Assembly (NCBI RefSeq): GCF_048544455.1 | Contig: NC_133537.1 | Span: forward strand, 15,623,541 to 15,687,540 | DNA: 64,000 bases | DNA from: Silene latifolia | Taxonomy: Eukaryota > Streptophyta > Magnoliopsida > Caryophyllales > Caryophyllaceae | Direction: 5' to 3' | Part shown: one piece after another, positions 1 to 10,534 of the stretch | How the letters are laid out: every line of letters begins with the position of its first letter | Position numbering within the stretch: the stretch's first letter is position 1 | The notes under the pieces: model-generated | The model's database searches: none | Told to the model about the DNA's origin: nothing | What the model saw: the letters and a program-made list of their open reading frames with translations, nothing else | Made by a program: the position numbers and the translations under genes

Positions 1-1
1 G

Positions 2-511
2 ATGAGAGCAGCTCAGGATAGGCAAAAGAGTTATGCAGATCTACATCGCCGAGATATAGAGTTTCAGGTTGGGGACAAGGTTCTTCTGAAAGTGTCTCCT
101 ATGCGTGGGGTAATGAGATTTGGGAAGAAAGGCAAGCTGAGTCAGAAGTTTATCGGGCCTTATGAAATCTTAGAGCGAGTTGGGGAAGTTGCATATCGTC
201 TGGCTTTACCAGCTGCGTTAGAGAGAGTGCATAATGTGTTTCATGTATCGCAGCTGCGGAAGTATATGAGTGATCCGTCACATGCGTTAGAGGCAGAGAG
301 CTTAGAGCTAGATGAGTCCTTATCATATCTTGAGGTTCCTAAGCAGATTCTTGACCGAAAGGTTAGGAAGACTAGAAGTGGTGAGACAGTTTTGCTTAAG
401 ATCCTTTGGTCTAACCACGAGACCGAGGAAGCTACATGGGAGCCAGAGGAGGCCATGAAAGAGCATTACCCTTTCCTTTTTGATCAGGTATGTATGGTTA
501 CGGGGACGTAA
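2..511 (+). CDS. Ty3/gypsy polyprotein C-terminus (integrase tail and chromodomain), partial
   Basis: This is the 3' end of a gypsy pol gene that begins outside the window. Residues about 20-85 match the integrase C-terminal module of chromoviruses (QVGDKVLLKVSPM, KLSQKFIGPYEILERVG, HNVFHVSQLRKY). Residues about 110-160 form a chromodomain (VPKQILDRKVRKTRSG, then LLKILWSNHETEEATWEPEE), which in this family steers integration into heterochromatin by binding modified histones. The frame is open to a TAA at 509-511. It lies 223 bp before a polypurine tract and LTR in the same orientation, as expected for a Tekay/Del-like chromovirus. The visible part is intact; the state of the rest is unknown. 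Confidence 0.93.
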   Translation: MRAAQDRQKSYADLHRRDIEFQVGDKVLLKVSPMRGVMRFGKKGKLSQKFIGPYEILERVGEVAYRLALPAALERVHNVFHVSQLRKYMSDPSHALEAESLELDESLSYLEVPKQILDRKVRKTRSGETVLLKILWSNHETEEATWEPEEAMKEHYPFLFDQVCMVTGT

Positions 512-734
512 CCTTGTTTCTTTTAGGGGGGTAGGAGATGATCGCGAAGAGTTTTTAAGAGTTTTTGTACCCTTTTGTATGTTGTGTCGGTATGTTTGTC
601 GGGATGAGTTTGGGTTAGTAACATGTTTTATGTCGAGTTTTGTTTTGGTTGTTGAGTAGGAAGTGTTGTGGGTGTATCTTTGTTTTGTGGTGGTTTGAAC
701 TTCAGGGACGAAGTTCTTTTTAAGGAGGGAAGAC

Positions 735-2068
735 TGTAATACTCCGTATTTATGAGTCTCTGGGTACTCTAACGAGTAGGCCTTACTCTGTCGAGTAAGG
801 GTGAGTTGCGTTTTAAAATAGTTTCTGACCTGTTGGGTACTCGATCGAGTAACTAAGATACTCGATCGAGTAAGGGGGCACTCGATCGAGTACCTTAGCT
901 ACTCGATCGAGTAGCCATTTCTGACGGGGAGTTATTTCTCGGGTTTTGTTAATTATGCGATTAAGGTATATAATCTTTTCCGTCATTGTTCTAAATACTT
1001 TTCAAAACCTAAATTACTGTCAAGAGAGATAGCAAAGTACGTTCTTCACTTTAATCGCATTGTTAGCAAATCGCGGAGTTTGGAAGGTCGGATTTCATCG
1101 TTCGTTATACCGTTGAGATCCTTGCTTCGAGGGTAAGACCTATGTACCGTTTTTATTAAGTTGTTTAAACCTAATATGGGGATTTGGGGGTTTTGTGTAG
1201 ATTGTGATTTGGTAGTGTTTATGTGTTTGTATGATAGGAGGAGGTTTTGTAGAAGAGGCTTTTGATACAAATTTTTGAGACCGTCGATAGTTGTGCTTTC
1301 CAGGTAGGATTTCCTACTCAGTATTAGTCCCATAATGTGATGTTGATGTGTTGTGGTTGATTGAATAATATAGTAATTGTATTGTGACGGTTGTTGATTG
1401 TGATTGTTTGTCTCTGGTTCTTGAGACGCGTTCTCGGCTGAGTGGAGTCACTTGCGGGAGTGGCTTCACGCCCTAGTTTCGCCCTTCGTGGAACCCGCCA
1501 CGGAAGAGGATGTGCACATTAATGAACAGGGAAATCGCTCAATATGATGAGCGGGGATTGGGTGGGTACGGCTGCGGTCCCCCACTGGCAGGGCTGGTCC
1601 AATAGACAGTCGGTGATTGAGATTGGTGGGACTGATGTGATTGTGTGTGTGACGGGTGAGATATCTGTTTATCGTATTGTTGATATATATAGACTGTGTG
1701 ATTAGTACTGACCCCGTGTTGTTGTTTGTAAAACCTGCGGTGATCCATTCGGGGATGATGAGCGATGGTGAGCGAGTTTGAGTTGAGTCACATGGGATTC
1801 TTTGGGATGTGCCACTTTGTCGACGATAGAAGTCTTCATTTGTAGCTTAGTAGTTTAATAAACTTTGCATTTAGTTGATTAGACAGTTGGTTTGAGAACT
1901 TGTACCCGTATTTTGGGATTTGGCTTGATTTGTACTTTTCACTAAAGTTATACTATTAAATGTTGTTTCGTTATTGTCTTATAATTATCATGCCTCGGGT
2001 AACCGAGATGGTAGTATCCTTATACCTGAGTGGTCCTGGTAAGGCACTCGGAGTATGGGGGTGTTACA
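735..2068 (+). repeat. 3' LTR of the Ty3/gypsy chromovirus
   Basis: The LTR starts TGTAATACTCC directly after a purine-rich tract (AAGGAGGGAAGAC, 722-734) and ends GGGTGTTACA at 2068. Its ends form the short inverted repeat TGTAAYAC/GTGTTACA typical of this clade. It is 1334 bp long. The 5' LTR is outside the window, so target duplication and age cannot be read. Confidence 0.88.
764..916. repeat. Cluster of ACTCGATCGAGT palindromes inside the gypsy LTR
   Basis: Four perfect copies of the 12-bp palindrome ACTCGATCGAGT lie between about 840 and 915. Two decayed copies precede them (ACTCTAACGAGT at about 766, ACTCTGTCGAGT at about 784). Spacers differ in length and sequence, so this is not a simple tandem repeat. 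It sits in the U3-like first 200 bp of the LTR. A regulatory role is inference only. Confidence 0.7.
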
Positions 2069-3165
2069 ATATATGACAAATCTTTTGTTTTTGCAAATGT
2101 ATTATACTTTTATTCTATTCCTCCCACATGAGCATATTTGACATGTAATACCCGCCATTTTTCATAATCTCATTTATTTAATGAGATTTCATTTTTTTTT
2201 ATTTATTTGTCGGTTTCGTTTTATATTTTTTATTTAAACCCGTTTTTAATTAAGTTTTAGTCCGGTTTCTAAAATGGACCAACTACAAATCAAGTGATCA
2301 CTTATTGACCACATTTTCAAAAAAAATCAAGCTTGGAGAGCAAGCTTTTGGCCAAACTATCATAAGATGCATCAACATCTTATATTATTTGAATACATGG
2401 TATCTTTGGTAATTTATTTCCTTTCCTTTTTGCACAAATATTCTCTTGATGGCTCTTATTGAGCCGTGAATATTGAGTCTTGATGCACAATATATCACTA
2501 GTTTAGATCCCGCGCAATGAATGCGCAGTATTTATAGAGTCTTTATTTATAGTCTTTATTTTTTTATTACTTAATCATACTACAATTAATTTTTCATCTT
2601 TCACATCATTATATTTGAGGAAAAAAATTGAACGGTAAAATTATTCAAGAAAATTGAGTAAAATTGAACTGTAAAATAATAGTTGTATCTCTCATTAATT
2701 GTTTATTTTTCTCGTTATTGTATTTAATTTCGATAAAAAAAATTAAAGCTGAAAATTAATTCAAGAAAATTGAGTAATGCGCTGAAATATTTTTTTGTTT
2801 AAATATCTTTTATACCACAAAGCTAAGGATACCAATTTATAAAGAGTTTTTCTAATGTATAAATCTTTTCATATTTGGTTTATTAATGCGTGCCCTAAGG
2901 GCACACGTTAGAAAAACCCATAAATAAATTCTCTCATAAAGATTTATAGTTTTGTTTATATATAATATGAATAGTATGAGTCAAGTCATTATCAAATAAT
3001 AGAATCAATAAAAGATTTAATAGTTTATAGTTTTATTTTATTTATACTTTTAATCAAAATAATATAGTTTAGTGTTTAGTGAAAATTAAATAATTTGATG
3101 AAAAAATTAATTTTAATGAAAAGAATCTTATAATGAAATACATTATGATTATTAATTTTCTTATT

Positions 3166-3290
3166 TAGTTTTTTTTTTGTCAATCGAAGCGCGCACTAGT
3201 CGCACTATAATAGAGGGGAGGAGGGATTCGAACATGGGACCTAGTGTCCACAATACCTCTGTCTTAACCACTAAACTAAGACATCTTTGG
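3166..3290 (-). mobile_element. tRNA-derived SINE with 14-bp target duplication
   Basis: Read on the minus strand, it opens with a tRNA-like head. An A-box-like stretch (TTAGTTTAGTGGTTAAGA) and a B-box (TGTTCGAATCCC) are visible, and it ends in a run of A. It is flanked by perfect 14-bp direct repeats TTAATTTTCTTATT at 3152-3165 and 3291-3304. This length of target duplication is typical of LINE-driven retroposition. It is about 125 bp long. Confidence 0.82.
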
Positions 3291-3637
3291 TTAATTTTCT
3301 TATTAAGTAAATAGAATTAATTTATCAATAACTTCTTTATTTAAAAAAATGCTTTTTGGAGGAAAAATTTGTGAGTTCACATATTCTTTTAGGCCCTGTT
3401 TGGTAAACAGCGGATTAATATTGGCAAAAGCAGATTGTAAAAGTAGATTGTAATTAGCAGAATTTGTTAGCAGATTTGACTAGCATATTCAATTAGCAAA
3501 ATTGGTCAAATATGTTTGGTAATTAGTAGAATTAAATTAGCAGATTATCTCATTCCTTTGTAAAATGACAAAAAAAGGACATGAATAAATTATTGACTAA
3601 TATTTGTCAAAATACATCACACAAACAACTTTAATGA

Positions 3638-5039
3638 CTAATCTCGATTTCTTCTACTAGCCATCAAACTAGAAGTAATGTTATCGCGAACAGTTGACAT
3701 TTCCTTAGTTCCCGAAGACTCGGTTGCAGGTTGCGAGGAATGATTAGCCACATCTTGTAATACATCTGGAGGTATAAAATCCGGATTTTCATCAATGATT
3801 ATAAAAGCTTCATCCCTAATTGTATTCCTTCTTAATATAATTATGTAATGCAAAAGTTCCACAAATAATCCGATTTTGATCTTGTAGGGTGTATTGAGGC
3901 ATCTTTCCTAAAATTTTCCATCGCGCTTTGAGAACACCAAATGCCCTCTCAATACAATTTCTTAATGAAGAATGAGCCCTGTTAAAAAAAATTCTTAGAA
4001 CTCCTCGGAGGAGCTCCTCTAAACTCATTTTCATGATACTTCACTTTTGGGTACGGCGTCAAGTACCCTACTCTTTCTGGATAACCTTTATCAGCCAAAT
4101 AATATTTACCTAATACAAGTAATTGAAATATTTATAATTATCAACTTTAAATTGTATTGATTGAAAAAAAAAGACAATCTTAATAAAATCAAAATATTTA
4201 CCTCGTGGCGGGTAAGGAAATTTCAAACTCGGATTCCCAATTGCATCGAGAAATATACGAGAGTCATGTGCTGAACGTTCCCATCCAGGCAAAACATATG
4301 TAAATAATAGATCAAAGTCACATGCTGCCAATACATTTGTAGTTGGTATGCTCTTTCTTCCTCTATATCGTAATTGGTCTTCTTCGGGGACAACTACGCT
4401 TATGTGTGTACCATCTATAGCGCCGATACAATCCTAATATATATCATATTATTGTTCATTAAATATGTATATATACCTCGTTAAAGATGCGAAATAACGT
4501 ATATTAAAATAATCATACACAATTATCTTAAAATATGGCATATATCGATCATCATTTGCAATTTTTGAGGGAATTTCTTTGAATTCTGGATCTCTTGGCC
4601 TCAGTATATCTCTTATCAGACCATCCATTGCATCTAACACTTCTTTAAAAACTCTATTCACCGTTTCACCTGATCGTTGAAACCTCTCTTGCACATCTTT
4701 ATTGGATGCACCCTTACTAAGAGTGTATACATATAAACCCACTTTTTCAACGATCGACATCCTATGTGAACTACATAGCCCATACTCGGTTTCCAAGTCA
4801 TTGCATAGTTGTTGAAATACATCCGTGTTCATCCTTAGCATATTAAAACAATGTCTTTCATTTCCACTTAACAACTCATTCATCCATCTTTCACCAATTA
4901 GAAAAGAAGTCATGCATGGCTCCTTATGTATGTACATAACATAATAAAGAGCAATATAAGCAGTTGCACAAGCAACTAAATCCCAAAAATCGTCACCTTC
5001 ATTGTCAACAATAGCACTTTGCTGAGTTTGATTATTCAT
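3638..5039 (-). pseudogene. Harbinger (HARBI1-like) transposase, frameshifted
   Basis: This is the DDE nuclease of the Harbinger element. The N-terminal part starts MNNQTQQSAIVDNEG at 5039 and carries the DUF-type helical region (RHCFNMLRMNTDVFQQLCNDLE, SKGASNKDVQERFQRSGETVNRVF). The catalytic region follows in pieces: CIGAIDGTHIS (first D), WERSAHDSRIF (second D) and NCIERAFGVLKARW (E), so all three acidic residues are present. Two introns are suggested: near 4525-4435, whose donor now reads AT instead of GT, and 4202-4111 with GT..AG. Two single-base insertions break the frame, one in a run of T near 3985 and one in an AAGAA stretch near 3840. The C-terminal tail is a third frame. Function would have been cut-and-paste transposition at TTA targets. 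Confidence 0.85.
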
Positions 5040-5173
5040 TCCTACATAATAATAAAAATAAATGTAAAATACAAATACATTATAGCCTTGAATCAAATAA
5101 CAATCATCAAAAATAAAAATTACAAAGTCTGATAAAACATTAGAGTCTAGTTCGGAGAGTTCAAGAATTCCAC

Positions 5174-6311
5174 CTAACACAAAATTAAAAAAAAAAAAAA
5201 AAAACAATATTGATTTTTCCGCTCGTTAAACAAGAATTTGATCCAAGCTACAGATGCATTATCGTCTGGCATACGAGATAAGATTGTCCTATTTTCCGCA
5301 TCCGACATTAAGGAACAAGCAAAGCTGAAAAGATCTGTTCCAGGTTCCATGCCAGGTAGATTAAATACCTTTGTCAAAGCATCCCCAACACCGTCACTTG
5401 ATTCATTCACTTTTTTTTTTCGTTCCTTTCAACAATAGGTTGTCGCAAAAACTCTATATTCTCAAGTATCAATGTAGCCGTTCCCCTCTGTTCCCCTCTT
5501 TTTGGTGGAACTATAATTTATCTTAGCACTCTTGTTATTTTGTGAGACATCATATTCCATAGGCCTTTTCCCCTTGCTATTGTCGCTTTCATTTACCGAG
5601 TTTAACACTGGACTTGGAATAGGGACTGGACTGCGAATTAGACTTGAGTTACTTTCTCTCCACAATTCCTCCCATGCACCACTTCCATTATCGCCTACAT
5701 CTTCATGGTCATTATATGACGATAGAACGTTAATATTCAAACTACGCGGTGGAGAAGGAATATAAGGAGTAACATCAACTTCGTCTATTTAGCTCCAGAA
5801 GCTACTGAAACCCCAAATAATTGATCCATCTTATACTCAAGATCTTGTTCAATCCCTTCATCTCGAAATGCACCAAATTTGGGATTTTCCTATGAAAAAG
5901 AATTACATTTATAATTTGTTCTTCGTAATGTTTAAATAATAAAAATAAGGTATAAGAACATCTACCTGAATCTTTTGATTCCACCACTCATCACTAGCAC
6001 TTATAGTCCCTTTTTCGTGATCCCAACCTAATCCGGTTTCTTTGCCCTTTAATTGCTTTCAAAGCGACCATCGACTTTTCATTCAATCTAACTTGCTCTT
6101 AAGTTTGGCCTTATCATAGGGTAAATTTGTCTTCTTTTGAAATTGTAATTCTACTGCCTTCCATGGCACCCTTTGGGATGTTATTGCCCCTTTTCTTCCC
6201 TTACTTCATTGCATTTGAGAATTACAAATATCAAAAAAAATCATACAAAGTATCTTTTAACCAACTAGCTCTTTCTTTTCCTCCTTGACTTTCTCCATTG
6301 TTCATTGACAT
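5174..6311 (-). pseudogene. Harbinger ORF1: Myb/SANT-like DNA-binding protein, broken
   Basis: Upstream of the transposase on the same strand, this carries the plant Myb/SANT-like domain that helps Harbinger transposases bind their ends. Visible pieces are KERASW near the start, VPWKAVELQFQKK, YDKAKLKSKLD and LKGKETGLGWDHEKGTISASDEWWNQKIQ. An intron donor (CAG|GTAGATG) follows the last piece near 5965, then ENPKFGAFRDEGIEQD. Several in-frame stops interrupt it (one directly after KLKSKLD). A serine/asparagine-rich middle and the segment MNESSDGVGDALTKVFNLPG (from 5410) belong to its C-terminal half. A start at 6311 is the most upstream ATG in register. Confidence 0.7.
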
Positions 6312-8467
6312 CTATAAATATTAATACGGTATAAGATAATGAATCGGATTCCAAACAAACGATATGCTTCATTCTTGTTCTACTAAAAAGAATCGTATTT
6401 TTACTAAACACAAGCTATTATAACCATCGCAAGATACACGTCTCAACTAATAACTGCAATTAGCCTAACCACAAATGAATAAAACTCCTTTGTGCAAGTG
6501 TTCACATAACAACAAAGCAATAATAATGACTTTCAACTCGCTAAACGGAAACCAATTACTCTGTAAATTTTGAGTAAAGAAAAAGCATGGAGTAAAGAAA
6601 AATCAAAGCAGAAACAAACAAAAAAGAAAACACATGGAGTAAGTATGTATGCAAGTCAGTATGTATGTAGTACTTTTAAGGAAAAGTGAAAAAACAAGTT
6701 AGAGAAAAAAAATGTACCTTTTCCCAGAGATAGGAGTGAATGAGGAACTATGGAGAAATAAAGATAGGGTTAATATTTTTTAAAGGGTAAAAAGGTGAAT
6801 ATTTTTTTTCTCTAATCTACTCTTTGAATATGCTAGTGGGAGCAACATATTCTAAAATAGTAGATTGGACCCCAATCTACTATTTCAATATGCTGTTTCC
6901 CAAACACCCCAAGTAGCATATTGATTGGTTAAATATGCTAATTGGGTCAAATATGCTGAATTTTTTGCAATATGCTGTTTACCAAACAACACCTTAGTAG
7001 ATATGGAATTTGCATACTACACACATCACTCTCTCCTTTGCAAAATAAGAAAAGATATAAAGAAACCTTACTGCTACGTTCATTCAACACACACTTTTAC
7101 GTACTTGCGTGCCTTCTTGCTTCTTTATTTTCGGTGGTAAATAATTTTACGTACGTGCTTACATTCTTAATTTTTTATTTTCGTTGGTAAACAACTTTTA
7201 CGTACGTGCTTATCTTCTTGCTTCTAACAAGAATCGATCATCCTTCAACATTTGTTCATCCAAATTTTAAGGGTAACTATCACCCTTAATCGTTGTCGTA
7301 TATTTAAGTTTTGTTTTTATTTATTTAGTATATAATTCAATCATATATGAATGTTTGTTTTTGAAGGCTATCGTCAAGATCCGTATGAGGACGAGTATTT
7401 CATTGTTTAGGACAACGATTAGAGGTAACGCGTAATGGTTGACTCGATATTTCATTTCGTTTTATGAGTAGTTGCATGTATTAATCGATTTATGATGTTT
7501 TATTATGATTTTTTTATGATTTATATAAATATCAAAAATGTTATTATTTGGTTCGAAATTTCTGGTTGATGTTTTTAATATCTTAACATTTGAATTTATG
7601 AGATTTATCATTTTTAAGTTTATTAGAAATGATATTGCTTCATTATTATTGATATTGTTCTATTTCGGCATATTAGTATTATTAATATTTATGAATTTCT
7701 AAAATTATAAACATTCTGATAATTTAGTCCTTTGGATTAACTTGAGATTTTAGATGATAAATTTCACGTTTTAAAATTTATTTAGGGTCTGTTCTTTTTA
7801 TTTCATTGTTTCGGCCAAAATAGACTTTATTATGCTTTAATTTATGTTCATGACTTAAAAATTATTAAAACTATATTTTTTTTACTCTTGTAATTCATTT
7901 TAGAAGGATATAAATTTTTGTGTAAATTATTCTTGTCTAAAAGTAACTTTAGTTGCTTAAATCGTGTTTTGTGGTTTTATCGATTTATCGGTTTATATTA
8001 CATTTTAATTATCTTTTGAAGTGATCAATTCACGAAATTTTATATTCTATCAAGGAACGATAATATATGCTTTCATGCAAATTTTCATAATTTTTAAAGT
8101 TCAAATATATTTTATAAATAATTAATAATTCTCTTTAAAAATCGGGTATTTTTGTTTAAAATCTGATTTTTGGAAAAGGGCATTTTAGTCACTTTAGATA
8201 TGGTTCTAGAATGTGTAAGAACCCTATGTGGATATAAATTATTGACTAAAATTATTTTATTGATTTAATAAAAGGCTTAGTATTAAATTGAGTTTATTCG
8301 ATTTAGAAATAAGCTATTAACAAGTACTATATATATCTTTCCCAAAAATAATTATTACTACATTATTTACTACTAACTTAATGAAAAGTATTTATGAATT
8401 GTCCTTATGAAATTTGTTATATTCATCGCGAGTCATTATTAGCTATTTTTACATTATGCATAGTTTA

Positions 8468-10534
8468 ACATTTTTTTATTAATAGTAATTAATAAAAATA
8501 GCTAATAATAGCTAATAATGGCTCGGGATGAACATAACAAATTCGATAAGGTCAATTACTACATACTATTCACTAACTTAGTACTTCCTCCATTCCAATG
8601 AATTCTACGTTTGCTTTTTGGGAACTATTCATTTGTAAGGAGAATCTCCAATATAACTTTTAATATAACATAAAAGATAGTATATGTGACATCTTGTTTA
8701 AATTGTCTTATCGACTATATTATGAATAACAAATTTTTATAATTTTTTAGTAATACGTAACTAAAAATATGAACAAAAGAAAATGAGCATTGATATACGT
8801 GTATAAAGCAAACATATAGAATTCATTGAAATGGAGGAAGTATTAAATAATGTAGTAATAGTTATTTTTAGGAAAGATATAAGTAGTAGTTAATGGCTTA
8901 TTTCTAAATCGGGTAAACTCAATTTAATACAAAACCATTTATTAAATAAATAAAATAATTTTAGTCAATAAATTATATCAAAATAGGGTTCTTACACATT
9001 CTGAAATCATATGTAAAATGACTAAATGTCCTATTCCAAAAATTAGATTTTAAAGACAAACACCCTGTTTTTAACGAAAATAATTAATATTTTATAAAAT
9101 CGATTTTAACTTTAAAAATCATGAAAATTTACATGACCACATATTGTATAATCCCCTATCAGAATATTAAATTTCGTGAATTTATCACTTCAAATGATTA
9201 TTAAAACGTAATATAAACCGATAAATCGATAAAACCGCAAAACACAATTTAAGTAACTAAAAAAACTTCTAGACCAGAATAATTTACACAAATATTTATA
9301 TCATTCTAAAATGAATTATCAGAGTCAAAAATATAGTTTTCATAATTTTTAAGTCAAGAAAATAAATTAAAGCATAATAAAGTCTATTTTGGCCGAAACA
9401 ATGAAATAATAAGAAAAAACCCTAAATAAATTTTAAAACATGAAATTTATTATCTAACATCTCAAGTTAATCCAAAGGACCAAATTATCAGAATATTTAT
9501 AATTTTAGAAATTGATAAATAATAATACTAATATGCCGAAATAGAATAATAACAATAATAATGAAACAATTTCATTTCTAATAAACTTAAGCATCATAAA
9601 TATCATAAATCCAAATGTTAAGATATTAAAGACATCAAACAGAAATTTTGAACCAAATAATAACATTTTCGATATTTATATAAATCGTTAAATCATAATA
9701 AAAATCTTAAATCGATTAATACATGCAACTACTCATAAAACGAAATGAAATGTCGAGTCAGCCATCACGCGTTACCTCTAATCGATGTCCGAAACAATGA
9801 AATACTCGTCTTTGTATGGATTTTGACGGTAGCCTTCAAAAACAAACATTCATATATGATTGAATCATATACAAATTAAATAAAATTAAAAACTAAATAT
9901 ACGACAACGATTGAGGGTGATTTTTAGCCTTAGAATTTGGATGAACGGATGATGAGGGATGATCGATCCTTGTTAAAAGCAAGAAGATAAGCACGTACGT
10001 AAAATATTTGCCAGCAAAAATAAATAAGTAAGAAGGTAAGCACGTACGTAAAAGTATTTGTTGAATGAAAGTAGTAGTAGGGTTTTCTTTTTTATATTTT
10101 CTTATTTTACAAATAAGAGAGAAGGATGTGAATACTAGAATGATATGTGTAGTATGCAAATGATATATTGTGTATCAAGTTTCAATATTCACGGCTCAAT
10201 AGGAGCCATCAAGAGGATATTTTCCACTTAAAAGGTTGATCACAATTTGTGCAAAAAGCAAAGGAAATAAGTTGTCAAAGTTACCATGTGATCAAATAAT
10301 AAAAGATATTGATGCATCTTTTAATAGTTCAGCCAAAAGCTTGCACTCCAAGCTTGATTTTTTTTTTTGAAAATGTGGTCAATAAGTGATCACTTAATTT
10401 GTAGTTGATTCATTTTAAAAATTAGACTAAAACTTAATAAAAAACAGGTTTAATATTAAACTAAACTAACAAATAAATAAATAAAATTAAATCTCATTAA
10501 TAAAAATTAAATAAAGGAGATGACGGGTGTTACA
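8468..10534 (-). repeat. Right arm of the giant inverted repeat; start of a minus-strand gypsy LTR
   Basis: This is the reverse complement of the left arm and ends at 10534 as GGGTGTTACA. Just outside it, on the minus strand, lies the sequence GAGGACGAAAC, then TTTTTTTTAGTGGGTGAGG. This has the same layout as the polypurine region before the LTR at 735 (GGGACGAAGTTC, then TTTTTAAGGAGGGAAGAC). I therefore read the arm as the 3' LTR of a chromovirus in minus orientation. The Stowaway MITE at 8584-8840 interrupts it. Confidence 0.7.
8584..8840. mobile_element. Stowaway MITE in the palindrome centre
   Basis: The 257-bp element has inverted ends CTTCCTCCATTCCAATGAAT and ATTCATTGAAATGGAGGAAG, flanked by TA at 8582-8583 and 8841-8842. 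The TA duplication and the CTYCCTCC start are those of Tc1/mariner-type Stowaway MITEs. There is no coding sequence. It is absent from the matching position in the left arm. Confidence 0.88.

Larger units (their letters stand above)
3392..6993 (-). mobile_element. PIF/Harbinger DNA transposon, degenerate
   Basis: The ends are inverted repeats (GGCCCTGTTTGGTAAACAGC at the left, GCTGTTTACCAAACAACACC at the right) flanked by TTA target duplications at 3389-3391 and 6994-6996, the hallmark of this superfamily. Inside, on the minus strand, are the two expected genes: a Myb/SANT-like ORF1 and a DDE nuclease. Both are broken, so the element is presumably dead. It lies within a Helitron, very close to that Helitron's 5' end. 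Confidence 0.92.
2498..7008 (-). mobile_element. Non-autonomous Helitron (about 0.9 kb native) carrying a Harbinger and a SINE
   Basis: On the minus strand it ends in a 5-bp-stem hairpin (GCGCA, TTCAT, TGCGC), a 10-nt spacer and CTAG at 2501-2498, followed by host T, which is the Helitron 3' signature. The 5' end near 7008 reads TTCCATATCTACTAA, close to the expected TC start. The right palindrome arm (around 10160) has the uninterrupted site (TGCAAATGATATATTG), so the insertion lies between A and T without target duplication. The 5' end is uncertain by 1 nt. No Rep/helicase gene is present. Confidence 0.75.
2135..8467 (+). repeat. Left arm of a giant inverted repeat (LTR-like), interrupted by a Helitron
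   Basis: From TGTAATACCCGCC at 2135 the sequence matches, in reverse complement and at roughly 90% identity by eye, the stretch running down from 10534. The match covers 2135-2497, is interrupted by the Helitron at 2498-7008, and resumes from 7009 to the centre near 8467. The arm start resembles a gypsy LTR start. No 5-bp duplication is visible at the outer ends. Confidence 0.75.

Noticed and set aside
6925-7190. Plus-strand frames of about 70 codons at the Harbinger right end
   Set aside because: They cross the transposon-Helitron-arm junctions, so they cannot be an original gene.
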